From: CAUZEB01 sp963578655
GTDB taxonomy: Bacteria > Chloroflexota > Dehalococcoidia > Lucifugimonadales > CAUZEB01
DNA length: 15,558 nt
NCBI GenBank assembly: GCA_963578655.1
Contig: CAUZEB010000027.1
Coordinates: 1 to 15,558 of the forward strand
Reading direction: 5' to 3'
How positions within the stretch are numbered: position 1 is the stretch's first letter; each line of letters opens with the position of its first letter. The position numbers and the translations under genes were made by a program. Below the pieces are notes generated by a model. The model saw only the letters and a program-made list of their open reading frames with translations, searched no databases and had not been told where the DNA came from. Below, piece after piece: positions 1-6,899 of the stretch.

Positions 1-2
1 TC

Positions 3-2423
3 TATGATGAGGAACAGTATCTCAGAAGTGAGTTTGTTAAAACATTGAATCCGGAAACATTTGATATGATTGCCGCGTACGGCATCCGAAATTCACATCT
101 TACCTCGATCCAACCCACAGGAAATAGCTCATGCTTTGCCAATCTAGTTAGTGGAGGGCTTGAGCCGGTATTTTTGTCCGGATATGTTCGTACCTCTATT
201 CAGCCAGTAGCTCCTGAAAAACTATTTCTTCCAACCGAGATTGATTGGGAGGCAAAAACCTACGAAATCCAGTGGGTAACAGGAACTCCGGAGCAGAATT
301 GGCAATGGACCAAGGAAGGCGATGAAAATCTTCTAGCTACTATATTTGAAGACAAAACCTGGAAGTTTGATCGTTCTCGTGGCTTATTGAAAGAGGAATG
401 GGTAGAAGACTATGGTGTTTCTTATTTGAAAAAAGAAAAGAAGTGGAATCCAGATGCACAGTGGGCCTCATTTACGACAGACTTAGATGTAGATGCCCAT
501 GTGAACACTATGGCTATCTTTGCTAAGTGGGTAGACTCCGCTATTAGTAAATGTGTCTCAGAAGATACGAAAATATATACTGACCAAGGACTCTATCGTA
601 TTAAGGACTTACTGAATGAAAAACCAAATAAAGAGGGATTTTACGACCCTAAACGAAACTTTACTATTTTAGATGAAAATGGAGAACATCAAAAAATAAA
701 GAAGGTATACTATGGAGGACAGAAATACACAAAGGAAGTAACCTTTAGTAATGGTATGAAAATAACATGCTCTGAAAATCACAAATTTAAAACTAATTCA
801 GGATGGCTTGCAGTAAAAGATTTAACCATAGGTGATAAGGTTCAACAAAGGATAGGAACTATTCTAACCCCGACTAATTCTCTACAGAGCTGTGATCGGC
901 CCGATTGGTATAATTGTATTGAATATGATTTTCCGGCGGTTATGACCAAAGATTTAGCTAAATTCATAGGGATGTGGCTTGCAGATGGCTTTACATCTGA
1001 TAATTCGGTTGGTATTGTAGAAAAGGATGACAGTGTCCGATTAGAATGTGAAAGACTATTTCCGGTCATTTTTGGTACAACGGCTAAGATATCTACAGAT
1101 AAACGTAGCGGAGTAAGAACGCATCAAATACATTCACGAGCCCTGGTTAAATATTTCCGACAGCACTATGGCAAGGACTGTGTTAGTAAAACCTGCCCCA
1201 GTCAGATCTTTCAATCTCCTCGTGAGGTAATTATTGAATTTTTAGCGGGAGTAACATTAGACGGCTATATACAGCAGGATAATCTGGTATTATATGAGGG
1301 CTACTCGGAGGGTCTTGCTTTAGATATTTCCTACCTACTACACATTTTAGGCTACGAATATTGGTTGGGCACAAAATATGTTAAACAGGGACGAAAATCT
1401 AAATTTTCCTACTGTATCAAAGGCTATTTAACAGACAAACAAATTTTACCCATCGAAACCCATAAGCAAAACTATACGACAAGGGGACAAAGAAATAGAC
1501 AAACTCTTATCTCCACCCCAAATAAATTACCAAAATCTAATCATCCTCAATATTATTCGTATAGAAATTTACGCAAGGCTATAATGCGTGACGGACTGGT
1601 TAAAACGTCATTATTAGATAAATTAAATTATGACTATGATCCTGAACTATCATTGTGTGCTGTGACATCTATAGTAGACGATGGAAAACACGACCTATAT
1701 GATTTAGAAATAGAGAATACACCCTCTTATTTAATAAATGGAATTGTGAGCCATAATACAATAAATCTTCCGAATGATTATCCTTTCGAAGATTTTAAAC
1801 AGGTCTATACCAAGGCATGGAAAAGGGGAATTAAGGGCTTTACAACTTATCGTGCCGGGACTATGGCTAGTGTATTAGCCTCTCAGTCTTCTTTAGACGA
1901 AGGACATAAAGTGCTGGCTGATATTGAGCGGCCTAAAAAATTAGAGTGTGATGTACATCATATTTCAGTAAAAGGAGAGAAGTATTTCGTACTAGTGGGA
2001 CTATATGAGGACCAACCATATGAGATCTTTGCCGGTAAGAATGGGTTTATTGGTAAACAGGTCAAGAAGGGTGAAATAATTAGGATGGGCCGACCTAAGG
2101 GGCTATATAAGGCTGTCCTAGAGGATGGCTTAGAGATCTCTCCAATCAATGCTACCTGTTCCGCCGAAGAAGATGCTCTAACCCGTATGGCTTCCCTAAG
2201 TTTACGCCTAAGCTCTAATATGCAGCTTATTGTTCAGCAACTTGAAAAGGTTAAGGGTGATATGCACTGCCTAGCTAAAAGTATGTCACGAGCAATCAAA
2301 AAGTATATTCCAGATGGTGTGAAAGAGGATGGAAGTTGTCCAGAATGCACTGCTAAAGATAGTTTAATCCGTCAAGAGGGCTGCATAACTTGTACTCAGT
2401 GTGCATATTCTGCTTGCCTATAA
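3..2423 (+). CDS. nrdJ: Class II (adenosylcobalamin-type) ribonucleotide reductase, C-terminal part, with intein (5' partial)
   Basis: Ribonucleotide reductase large chain, which reduces ribonucleotides to deoxyribonucleotides for phage DNA synthesis. The frame is open from position 3, so the gene begins upstream. The TTG at 45 is internal, because catalytic-barrel sequence starts almost at once (SIQPTGNSSCFANLVSGG, the PTG-containing loop of this family). After the intein the host protein resumes as TINLPNDYPFEDF and FTTYRAGT, the usual class II order. The C-terminus is a cysteine-rich tail with CPEC, GCITCTQC and a final SACL. This is the zinc-binding, thiol-relay type of end seen in NrdJ proteins. 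The class II assignment comes from overall motif style and the tail. The radical cysteine region lies outside the window. The protein needs splicing to be active, since the intein separates two conserved blocks. About 404 extein residues are visible. Confidence 0.9.
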   Translation, partial: YDEEQYLRSEFVKTLNPETFDMIAAYGIRNSHLTSIQPTGNSSCFANLVSGGLEPVFLSGYVRTSIQPVAPEKLFLPTEIDWEAKTYEIQWVTGTPEQNWQWTKEGDENLLATIFEDKTWKFDRSRGLLKEEWVEDYGVSYLKKEKKWNPDAQWASFTTDLDVDAHVNTMAIFAKWVDSAISKCVSEDTKIYTDQGLYRIKDLLNEKPNKEGFYDPKRNFTILDENGEHQKIKKVYYGGQKYTKEVTFSNGMKITCSENHKFKTNSGWLAVKDLTIGDKVQQRIGTILTPTNSLQSCDRPDWYNCIEYDFPAVMTKDLAKFIGMWLADGFTSDNSVGIVEKDDSVRLECERLFPVIFGTTAKISTDKRSGVRTHQIHSRALVKYFRQHYGKDCVSKTCPSQIFQSPREVIIEFLAGVTLDGYIQQDNLVLYEGYSEGLALDISYLLHILGYEYWLGTKYVKQGRKSKFSYCIKGYLTDKQILPIETHKQNYTTRGQRNRQTLISTPNKLPKSNHPQYYSYRNLRKAIMRDGLVKTSLLDKLNYDYDPELSLCAVTSIVDDGKHDLYDLEIENTPSYLINGIVSHNTINLPNDYPFEDFKQVYTKAWKRGIKGFTTYRAGTMASVLASQSSLDEGHKVLADIERPKKLECDVHHISVKGEKYFVLVGLYEDQPYEIFAGKNGFIGKQVKKGEIIRMGRPKGLYKAVLEDGLEISPINATCSAEEDALTRMASLSLRLSSNMQLIVQQLEKVKGDMHCLAKSMSRAIKKYIPDGVKEDGSCPECTAKDSLIRQEGCITCTQCAYSACL
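552..1757 (+). mobile_element. Intein with LAGLIDADG homing endonuclease inside the reductase gene
   Basis: A 402-residue in-frame insertion that begins with Cys (CVSEDTKIYTDQGLYRI, block A) and ends with NGIVSHN followed by Thr, the standard His-Asn splice end with a +1 hydroxyl residue. Removing it rejoins SAISK to TINLPNDYPF, a continuous reductase sequence. Block B is the region around SENHKF, with Ser in place of the usual Thr. Two dodecapeptide motifs of a LAGLIDADG endonuclease are present: FIGMWLADGF (Asp at intein residue 145) and FLAGVTLDGY (Asp at residue 237). Both acidic metal-binding residues are kept and no frame is broken, so both splicing and endonuclease activity look intact. 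The insert is visibly richer in A and T than the flanking exteins, which fits separate acquisition. Confidence 0.93.
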
Positions 2424-2443
2424 CTCTCTGACCGGTGTATACT
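2414..2443 (+). promoter_or_regulatory. Candidate sigma70-type promoter before the peptidase gene
   Basis: TTGCCT at 2414-2419 (4 of 6 matches to the -35 consensus) and TATACT at 2438-2443 (5 of 6 to the -10) are separated by 18 bases. Transcription would start near 2450, about 40 bases before the peptidase ATG. The -35 box lies inside the last codons of the reductase gene. This is the only sizeable non-coding gap in the window, which supports a regulatory role. The call rests on consensus match only. Confidence 0.45.
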
Positions 2444-2447
2444 ATAG

Positions 2448-2461
2448 GGTATGACAATACC
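2448..2461. repeat. Small inverted repeat (possible operator or 5' hairpin)
   Basis: GGTAT at 2448-2452 and ATACC at 2457-2461 form a perfect 5-bp inverted repeat around a GACA loop. It sits at the predicted transcription start of the promoter at 2414-2443. It could be a repressor or activator site, or a hairpin at the mRNA 5' end. The stem is short enough to arise by chance. Confidence 0.3.
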
Positions 2462-2488
2462 ATTTGGTGGATATTAAGGGGATTGAGC

Positions 2489-3418
2489 ATGGGAAGTAAA
2501 TATCATAGCCCTCAGGAGCTACTAGAAGCATACAATAACGGATTGGTTGGTGCTAAGTGTGATCCGGAGGATATAAAGAAACTACTAGGAGAACTAGCCT
2601 CACCCTTGTTTGGAGCGGCAGCATATGACCTCTCAGAGAGCGGGGTAGGAAAGCTTAGCCTACCATTCAGATCTCTACTCAAGTTTGACCCTAATTTTGG
2701 CCCAGCCGAAGCTCAGACTGACTCTGATTGTGTAGCTCACGCCACAAGAAATGCTGTAGATATCACGCGAGCCGTAGAAATTGACATTTTGGGCGAATCG
2801 GAGGCGTTTATAGCACGCGGAGCAACTGAAGCTATCTATCAGGCCCGAGGACATTATGGTGCAGGCATGAACTGCTCAGAAGCTGCCCGTTATGTTAATG
2901 GGGAAGGTGGTTTATTAATCAGACAAGACTATGGGGACATAGATCTATCAGAATATGACTCTAATTTAGGGGATCGGCATAAGATTCCAGACTCAATTTA
3001 TTATGACGAGGCTAAAAAACATCCCGTAGATACAATTTCTCTAGTGACGACAGTGGAGGAAGCTCGCGATGCCTTAGCTAATGGTTATGCCCTATCTTGT
3101 TGTAGTGATTATGGTTTTTCATCAAGTAGAGATGAATATGGGATAGCTAGGGAACAAGGATCATGGAGTCATGCAATGGCCTGGATCGGCTGTGATGATA
3201 CCCATGAATTGTATGATGAAACGTTGTTCCTAATCCAAAATAGCTGGGGAAAATGGAACGGCGGTCCTAAGAGACATGGACAGCCCGATGGCAGCTTTTG
3301 GGTTAGAGAGAAATCGGCTCGTGGAATTTTAAATAGTCGCGGCTCGTTTGTATTTAGCAGTGTAGAAGGATATCCCGCTAGACAATTGCCGCATTATGGT
3401 CTTGGAGGATGGGTATAA
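2489..3418 (+). CDS. Papain-like (C1 family) cysteine peptidase
   Basis: A 309-residue protein with the full papain active site: oxyanion Gln76 and catalytic Cys81 in QTDSDCVAHA, catalytic His228 in SWSHAMAWIG, and Asn251 in LIQNSWGKW, the NSWG hallmark of the family. The Gln-Cys spacing is 5 residues, one shorter than in papain. An in-frame GTG occurs at 2435, but AAGGG at 2476-2480 sits 8 bases before the ATG at 2489, so I use that start. There is no signal peptide or membrane segment. The first roughly 75 residues may be a propeptide-like or targeting region. Papain-type peptidases are uncommon in phages. Possible roles include processing of virion proteins or attack on host proteins. It is the first gene after the candidate promoter and is coupled to the next gene by TAATG. 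Confidence 0.88.
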   Translation: MGSKYHSPQELLEAYNNGLVGAKCDPEDIKKLLGELASPLFGAAAYDLSESGVGKLSLPFRSLLKFDPNFGPAEAQTDSDCVAHATRNAVDITRAVEIDILGESEAFIARGATEAIYQARGHYGAGMNCSEAARYVNGEGGLLIRQDYGDIDLSEYDSNLGDRHKIPDSIYYDEAKKHPVDTISLVTTVEEARDALANGYALSCCSDYGFSSSRDEYGIAREQGSWSHAMAWIGCDDTHELYDETLFLIQNSWGKWNGGPKRHGQPDGSFWVREKSARGILNSRGSFVFSSVEGYPARQLPHYGLGGWV

Positions 3419-4275
3419 TGGATGAAAATAAAACAGATTGGCGTATGTGGATAGGTATTATTTTAATCATAGCTGGTGTATTCTATAAACCAGGGACGTT
3501 TAATTTCGTTACCGAACCTAAGTTGGCTGAGCCTGAAGCGGAGATTGTAGAGCTAGTAAAAGACATAAGTATTAGTGACCCGACTGATTCCAGTAGATTA
3601 GCCGGGATGTTCAATGCAATGTCTCTACTACTTGATAAGATCGGTTTACCCACTAATTTAAAAGTTCAATACTTTATAGCACATGTCGGCAAGAAAACTT
3701 TTGGCACCGATTTACTGAGTAACGGTAAGCCCAAATACCCAAAATTTGCACCGGCAGTCGCCAAGGCTATGACTGAAATCCTTGGTCCTCAAACCGATAC
3801 AAGTCCTATCACAGCAGACAAAAAGAGAAAATTGGCCCGGCTTTTTTACGGATTATCGTGGAAAATATATCGGGCCAAGACAGACCGTGCGTACGAAACA
3901 TATAAATTACGAGCCGAAACAGTAATCAACGAGTACAATAAGGTAAAGCCAGATGAACCGGACGCTGAAACCTGTCCTTGTGCCGCAACTGGATTTATAG
4001 TGCATGGAGATGGGCATAAAACACCATGTCCGTGTGTTGCGGGAGGGAAACAGTGCAAGCACAACTGCAAAAAAACAACTAAACCGCCGACAATCTCAAA
4101 ACCCGACAAACCACCTTCCCCACCCAAGAAAAGAGCACCTTGTTCTTGTGACACAAATTCGACCTACTGTATATGTGAAGAACGTTTTGGTAAGTGTAAG
4201 TGTAATTCGCGACATGCTGGTGGTTCTGACTCCTGTGGAAGACGTGGGGTCTTAGACTGGTTACTTAGGAGATAA
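3418..4275 (+). CDS. Membrane-anchored protein with Cys-rich C-terminus, unknown function
   Basis: A 285-residue protein. The ATG at 3409 directly abuts the GGAGG at 3404-3408, so the ATG at 3418, 9 bases after it and overlapping the upstream stop (TAATG), is the better start. A single membrane segment follows a short polar N-terminus (WIGIILIIAGVFY, residues about 12-24). A mixed helical region then runs to about residue 185. The last 100 residues hold 13 cysteines, mostly as CxC pairs (CPC, CPC, CSC, CIC, CKC), split by a Pro/Lys linker. The first part, CPCAATGFIVHGDGH, resembles a DnaJ-type zinc-binding repeat. The tail could bind metal or form disulphides outside the cytoplasm. I do not recognise the family. 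The location next to a peptidase and small membrane proteins suggests a host-envelope role, by inference. Confidence 0.8.
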   Translation: MDENKTDWRMWIGIILIIAGVFYKPGTFNFVTEPKLAEPEAEIVELVKDISISDPTDSSRLAGMFNAMSLLLDKIGLPTNLKVQYFIAHVGKKTFGTDLLSNGKPKYPKFAPAVAKAMTEILGPQTDTSPITADKKRKLARLFYGLSWKIYRAKTDRAYETYKLRAETVINEYNKVKPDEPDAETCPCAATGFIVHGDGHKTPCPCVAGGKQCKHNCKKTTKPPTISKPDKPPSPPKKRAPCSCDTNSTYCICEERFGKCKCNSRHAGGSDSCGRRGVLDWLLRR

Positions 4276-4277
4276 TA

Positions 4278-4637
4278 ATGACACATATAGAAGATAAATT
4301 AATGCCACTGGGCAGCAAGGTACTACAGGAGACACAACGATACGCTAAAAGTGAGCGATACTCGATTGATCCCCTGACTATAATTACAATCATCCAGCTA
4401 CTATATAAACTGGCCCAGATACTAATGAGCTGGTGGAGTAATAGAACAGACCGAGCAATTAACTCTAGTAAGAAGCTAAACTGGATGAAAAAGTTTGTCA
4501 TTTGGCGATATGCCAGAGCAGGAGCAAGAAACCGCAAGGAAGCTAAATACATTTACGGCGGCCTTGTTAATACAATACCGAAATTCACCGACAGTGACCG
4601 TAAAATTTTGTTTAATACAGTAGATGAAAATCTATAA
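4278..4637 (+). CDS. Hypothetical basic protein with one hydrophobic segment
   Basis: A 119-residue protein. Its ATG lies just after the upstream stop, with GGAG at 4268-4271 as ribosome binding site. Residues about 34-52 (PLTIITIIQLLYKLAQILMSWW) are hydrophobic enough for one membrane helix or a strongly amphipathic helix. They are followed by a basic stretch (KKLNWMKKFVIWRYARAGAR) typical of a positive-inside cytoplasmic flank. I do not recognise the family. Its position between a membrane-anchored Cys-rich protein and a holin-like protein suggests membership of the same envelope-directed group. Confidence 0.7.
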   Translation: MTHIEDKLMPLGSKVLQETQRYAKSERYSIDPLTIITIIQLLYKLAQILMSWWSNRTDRAINSSKKLNWMKKFVIWRYARAGARNRKEAKYIYGGLVNTIPKFTDSDRKILFNTVDENL

Positions 4638-4649
4638 AGGAGAATTCAC

Positions 4650-4829
4650 ATGGGTACGAAATTACAAGCATTGATCAGATCGCGTAGATTTTGGATCGCG
4701 GCAGCTGGGCTTATTGTTGTGGTAGCTAAGGATACTATGGGCTTAGCACTTGATCCGACTCAAATCGTTGCAGTTGCAGGTATTGTTATTGCCTGGATTA
4801 CTGGTGATACGTTCCGTAAGACAGAGTAA
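4650..4829 (+). CDS. Small two-helix membrane protein, holin-like
   Basis: A 59-residue protein with a strong ribosome binding site (AAGGAGA at 4637-4643) and an ATG at 4650. Layout: a basic N-terminus (SRRF), helix 1 (FWIAAAGLIVVVA, residues 14-26), a short loop with DPTQ, helix 2 (IVAVAGIVIAWITG, residues 39-52), and a charged end (FRKTE). Two membrane segments with short charged ends match small phage holins and related small phage membrane proteins. No endolysin is recognisable nearby, so holin function is an inference from size and topology. The next gene follows after about 10 bases with its own GGAGAGG site. Confidence 0.75.
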   Translation: MGTKLQALIRSRRFWIAAAGLIVVVAKDTMGLALDPTQIVAVAGIVIAWITGDTFRKTE

Positions 4830-4839
4830 GGAGAGGGTC

Positions 4840-5154
4840 ATGGGTGCTATAGTAGATTTTTTTAAGAACCTAGACCTTATCCAATGGATCTTGATGGGCG
4901 GCGGTCTATTCCTGCTATTCCCGAACCTTAAAAAATGGTGGAATGGATTTTGGGGAAACAAGGAGGAGAAACAAGAGGTGGCTCACGAAGGATCTCCGCT
5001 GTCGAGTGTAGTTTGTAAGTGGGAGTGTCTATTAGACGAATGTCATAAGCTTGAATTGCATGATGCATGTGAGAAGCTAAATGAACTATTTCCACTACTA
5101 GGTAAAGCATATGAGGCCAAGCATGGGAAAGAAGAAGGGGTCGATTCGGAGTAG
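4840..5154 (+). CDS. Hypothetical protein with one N-terminal membrane helix
   Basis: A 104-residue protein. The ATG at 4840 follows GGAGAGG at 4830-4836, so the longer in-frame reading from 4750, which lies inside the previous gene, is not used. Residues about 13-28 (LIQWILMGGGLFLLFP) form one membrane helix, followed by a Lys/Trp-rich interface (KKWWNGFWG). The rest is a soluble, probably helical tail with three Cys (CKWECLLDEC) and an acidic end. This resembles spanin-sized or anchor-type phage proteins in layout only. There is no lipobox, so it is not an o-spanin. Function unknown. Confidence 0.7.
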   Translation: MGAIVDFFKNLDLIQWILMGGGLFLLFPNLKKWWNGFWGNKEEKQEVAHEGSPLSSVVCKWECLLDECHKLELHDACEKLNELFPLLGKAYEAKHGKEEGVDSE

Positions 5155-5338
5155 AATCGTAGATGCATTCTTAGCTGAGTTAAACATTAGCCGTGAACTC
5201 GTGGCAGATGTTTTAAAGGTATTGGATCATGTCAGTGTAGAAGAGGTTGACAATGGTGTCGAAATCAATATTAGTTTAAAAAATATCAAAATTAAGATCG
5301 ACACCGAGACCACAACACGAGAGGATGGCTGGATATAA
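5123..5338 (+). CDS. Small hypothetical protein
   Basis: A 71-residue soluble protein that overlaps the end of the previous gene by about 32 bases. ATGs at 5111 and 5123 are both possible. I prefer 5123 (MGKKKGS) because it gives a natural basic N-terminus, but neither has a strong ribosome binding site. An N-terminal helical half (IVDAFLAELNISRELVADVLKVL, residues about 11-33, written in part) is followed by an alternating polar/hydrophobic stretch (VEINISLKNIKIKIDTE) that looks like a beta hairpin. I do not recognise it. Its stop codon overlaps the presumed AUA start of the next small gene. Confidence 0.6.
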   Translation: MGKKKGSIRSRIVDAFLAELNISRELVADVLKVLDHVSVEEVDNGVEINISLKNIKIKIDTETTTREDGWI

Positions 5339-5484
5339 ACGAAAATAATCCATACAAATCGCCAAAAAGCGAACCAATCCCAAAGAAAAAACTGGAAATT
5401 GACTGGTTTGCTGCTATAATTATATTTGTAACGTTGCATGGGTCTACTCTTGCGGCAATATTATTATGGGAGTTTTTAAAATGA
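5335..5484 (+). CDS. Small single-helix membrane protein, apparent AUA start
   Basis: An open frame of 49 codons from ATA at 5335 to TGA at 5482-5484. It reads INENNPYKSPKSEPIPKK, then a basic flank and one membrane helix (WFAAIIIFVTLHGSTLAAIL) ending WEFLK. No ATG, GTG or usable TTG exists at the N-terminus. A CTG lies at 5329, two codons before. The ATA overlaps the upstream TAA. The standard ATGA junction used elsewhere here would arise if base 5337 were G, giving ATG with TGA. GAGG at 5321-5324 gives a spacing of 10. The stop overlaps the next ATG (ATGA at 5481-5484). A hydrophobic helix, good ribosome site and coupled end make it likely real. Without it, this would be an unexplained 142-base gap. 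Confidence 0.6.
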   Translation: MNENNPYKSPKSEPIPKKKLEIDWFAAIIIFVTLHGSTLAAILLWEFLK

Positions 5485-6035
5485 ACGAGGTCAAACATTC
5501 TCCATGTCTTGTTTTAAATCAAGACTACACACCTCTACTTGTTATCAACTGGCAGCGTGCTATCTGTCTGCAAATAATCGGCAAGGAAGTACCTGGAGAG
5601 GGTATTAGAATCGAGAAATATTATGATGATGAGTTCATTACCTCCGCTGGTGGCGAGAAATTTGAGGTTGCCGCTGTTGCCGTATCTGGTAGATATGTCA
5701 AGCGGCGTCGTAAGATTGCTCTGAAGAAGCGAAACCTATTAATACGTGACGAGAGAACATGTCAGTATTGTGGACACGAGGTTAATCCTAAGAGTTCAAC
5801 AATTGATCACGTTAAACCTAGAAGTCACTTCTCCAGGCCAGGACTGGCTCACACCTGGGACAATACAGTTATTGCATGTATACGCTGTAACTCGTCAAAG
5901 GACAACAGAACCCCTCAGCAGGCTCATATGAAACTGTTGACGGTTCCTAAAGAGCCTGACTATGGAAGTTTCTACGCAGGCATGTCCCCTTGGGCAACAA
6001 GACCGCCCGAGTGGGAGGAGTATCTGATGAGATGA
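5481..6035 (+). CDS. HNH endonuclease
   Basis: A 184-residue nuclease of the zinc-containing HNH type. The C-terminal half carries TCQYCG (Cys94, Cys97), IDHVKPRS (Asp109, His110, the catalytic HNH pair), WDNTVIAC (Asn128, Cys133) and RCNSSKDNRTP (Cys136). Together these give four zinc ligands plus the H-N core. The N-terminal half (LVLNQDYTPLLVINWQRA) is the lead-in common to many bacterial and phage members of this group. An in-frame ATG lies at 5466, but GGAG at 5468-5471 precedes the ATG at 5481, which also overlaps the upstream stop as ATGA. It could be a free-standing homing nuclease or act in DNA processing. It is not inside another gene. Confidence 0.9.
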   Translation: MNEVKHSPCLVLNQDYTPLLVINWQRAICLQIIGKEVPGEGIRIEKYYDDEFITSAGGEKFEVAAVAVSGRYVKRRRKIALKKRNLLIRDERTCQYCGHEVNPKSSTIDHVKPRSHFSRPGLAHTWDNTVIACIRCNSSKDNRTPQQAHMKLLTVPKEPDYGSFYAGMSPWATRPPEWEEYLMR

Positions 6036-6262
6036 ACCGTAGTAATCGTTGTGATAACTGCAATCGTATGCTCAACGACGGTGATCGGGTAACGGTAATT
6101 ATTCCCAATGTGGAGGTTACTGATAGATATATGAAGGACAACGCCACCGTCCGTCTTAAGCTATCACCCGATGCCGTCGAGATACGATCTGCTAAGATAT
6201 ACTGTAGGAATTGTTTGGACTATTCGGACCACTTTTTAGAGGACAATACGGATGAAACGTAG
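6032..6262 (+). CDS. Small protein with two CxxC pairs (putative zinc binding)
   Basis: A 76-residue protein whose ATG overlaps the HNH stop as ATGA at 6032-6035. GGGAGGAG lies about 11 bases upstream. The upstream in-frame ATG at 5990 is inside the HNH gene and not favoured. CDNC (Cys7, Cys10) at the N-terminus and YCRNC (Cys58, Cys61) near the end can make one zinc site. The stretch between them looks mostly beta (RVTVIIPNVEVTDRY). This is a single treble-clef or ribbon-like unit, and its partner is unknown. It overlaps the next gene by 11 bases. Confidence 0.75.
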   Translation: MNRSNRCDNCNRMLNDGDRVTVIIPNVEVTDRYMKDNATVRLKLSPDAVEIRSAKIYCRNCLDYSDHFLEDNTDET

Positions 6263-6899
6263 AGAACTATTTAAGGCATTGGCGGCATTACCACTCTTGG
6301 GACTTCTAGAGCCTGAAGCTACAATTGCTCAGGATAATGATATAGAGATTATATTCCCTAAAGACTCCTTGAAACGAGTAAGTGAGCAGCTATCAAAATC
6401 ATGGCCTGGAAGAATCCCATTTGAGTTTAAAAATATAGTTAACCATAGGATTACAACTGAATTTGAACTACAACAGGTCTTTGGGTTAGGACAAATAGAG
6501 CTACTGGAGGATATACCCGAGGGCTATACTACAGAGATAGAGATCGAGATCAGGAACGATGATGGCAGTATTCAATCATATTTATTTGAATCAAAAGCCC
6601 CGGTTGGCACTTCTACATGGACTTGGACTCCAGACGCGGATGTGACGGAAAATAAAGTACCTACCAACCCATATCTTACACAGGGATTTAGGTGCTATTA
6701 TGCTCTAGATGCTCTAGATTCTCTTGAGATTTTACATAAGGGAAAAAGTGTCCAGTTCCTTGATCAGATCAGCTCTGTTGGAGACTATGAGTTAGCCTGT
6801 AGCTATAGTGTTGAAGGGGGAACTGCTACCTATAATGTCAAAGGACTACAGTTAAAGTCGATCAGTTACTATAATCCGGTAGAGAACGTAGGAATGTGA
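6252..6899 (+). CDS. Twin-arginine-leader protein 1, unknown mature domain
   Basis: A 215-residue protein. Its N-terminus MKRRELFKALAALPLLGLL fits a twin-arginine (Tat) signal: RR at residues 3-4, x-L-F-K, a moderately hydrophobic core, and a possible cleavage after TIA near residue 26. If exported it would cross the inner membrane folded. The mature part is acidic and beta-rich (TTEIEIEIRNDDGS, STWTWTPDADV) with no catalytic pattern that I recognise. The start overlaps the upstream gene by 11 bases. It is the first of four such leaders in 2.3 kb. The motif NPYLTQ at about residue 140 recurs in the protein at 7071 (DPYLTQ), with 12 identical bases. Confidence 0.7.
   Translation: MKRRELFKALAALPLLGLLEPEATIAQDNDIEIIFPKDSLKRVSEQLSKSWPGRIPFEFKNIVNHRITTEFELQQVFGLGQIELLEDIPEGYTTEIEIEIRNDDGSIQSYLFESKAPVGTSTWTWTPDADVTENKVPTNPYLTQGFRCYYALDALDSLEILHKGKSVQFLDQISSVGDYELACSYSVEGGTATYNVKGLQLKSISYYNPVENVGM

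Noticed and set aside
842..1069. Minus-strand open frame inside the intein
   Set aside because: It lies wholly inside the intein coding sequence on the other strand, with no ribosome site and no recognisable protein. The same applies to the other minus-strand frames in the window (e.g. 3846-4154, 4265-4552, 9371-9728, 13554-13820).
45..2423. TTG at 45 as the start of the reductase gene
   Set aside because: The frame is open upstream to the window edge and conserved catalytic-barrel sequence begins within 20 residues, so this is an internal codon of a gene that starts before the window.
2441..2449. ACTATAGGG as a T7-type RNA polymerase promoter
   Set aside because: Only the last part of the T7 consensus is present and the upstream recognition half does not match. 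No phage RNA polymerase is visible. Kept only as a remark.
3898..3910. TATAAAT-like string as a T4-type late promoter
   Set aside because: It lies in the middle of a coding region, is not the exact TATAAATA motif, and such strings are expected by chance in A/T-rich DNA.
4004..4255. Plus-strand frame overlapping the Cys-rich protein
   Set aside because: It is an alternate frame inside a well-supported gene with its own start signal. The peptide has no domain features.
4750..4839. Longer N-terminus for the membrane protein at 4840
   Set aside because: The extension lies inside the holin-like gene and lacks a ribosome site, while the ATG at 4840 has GGAGAGG directly upstream.
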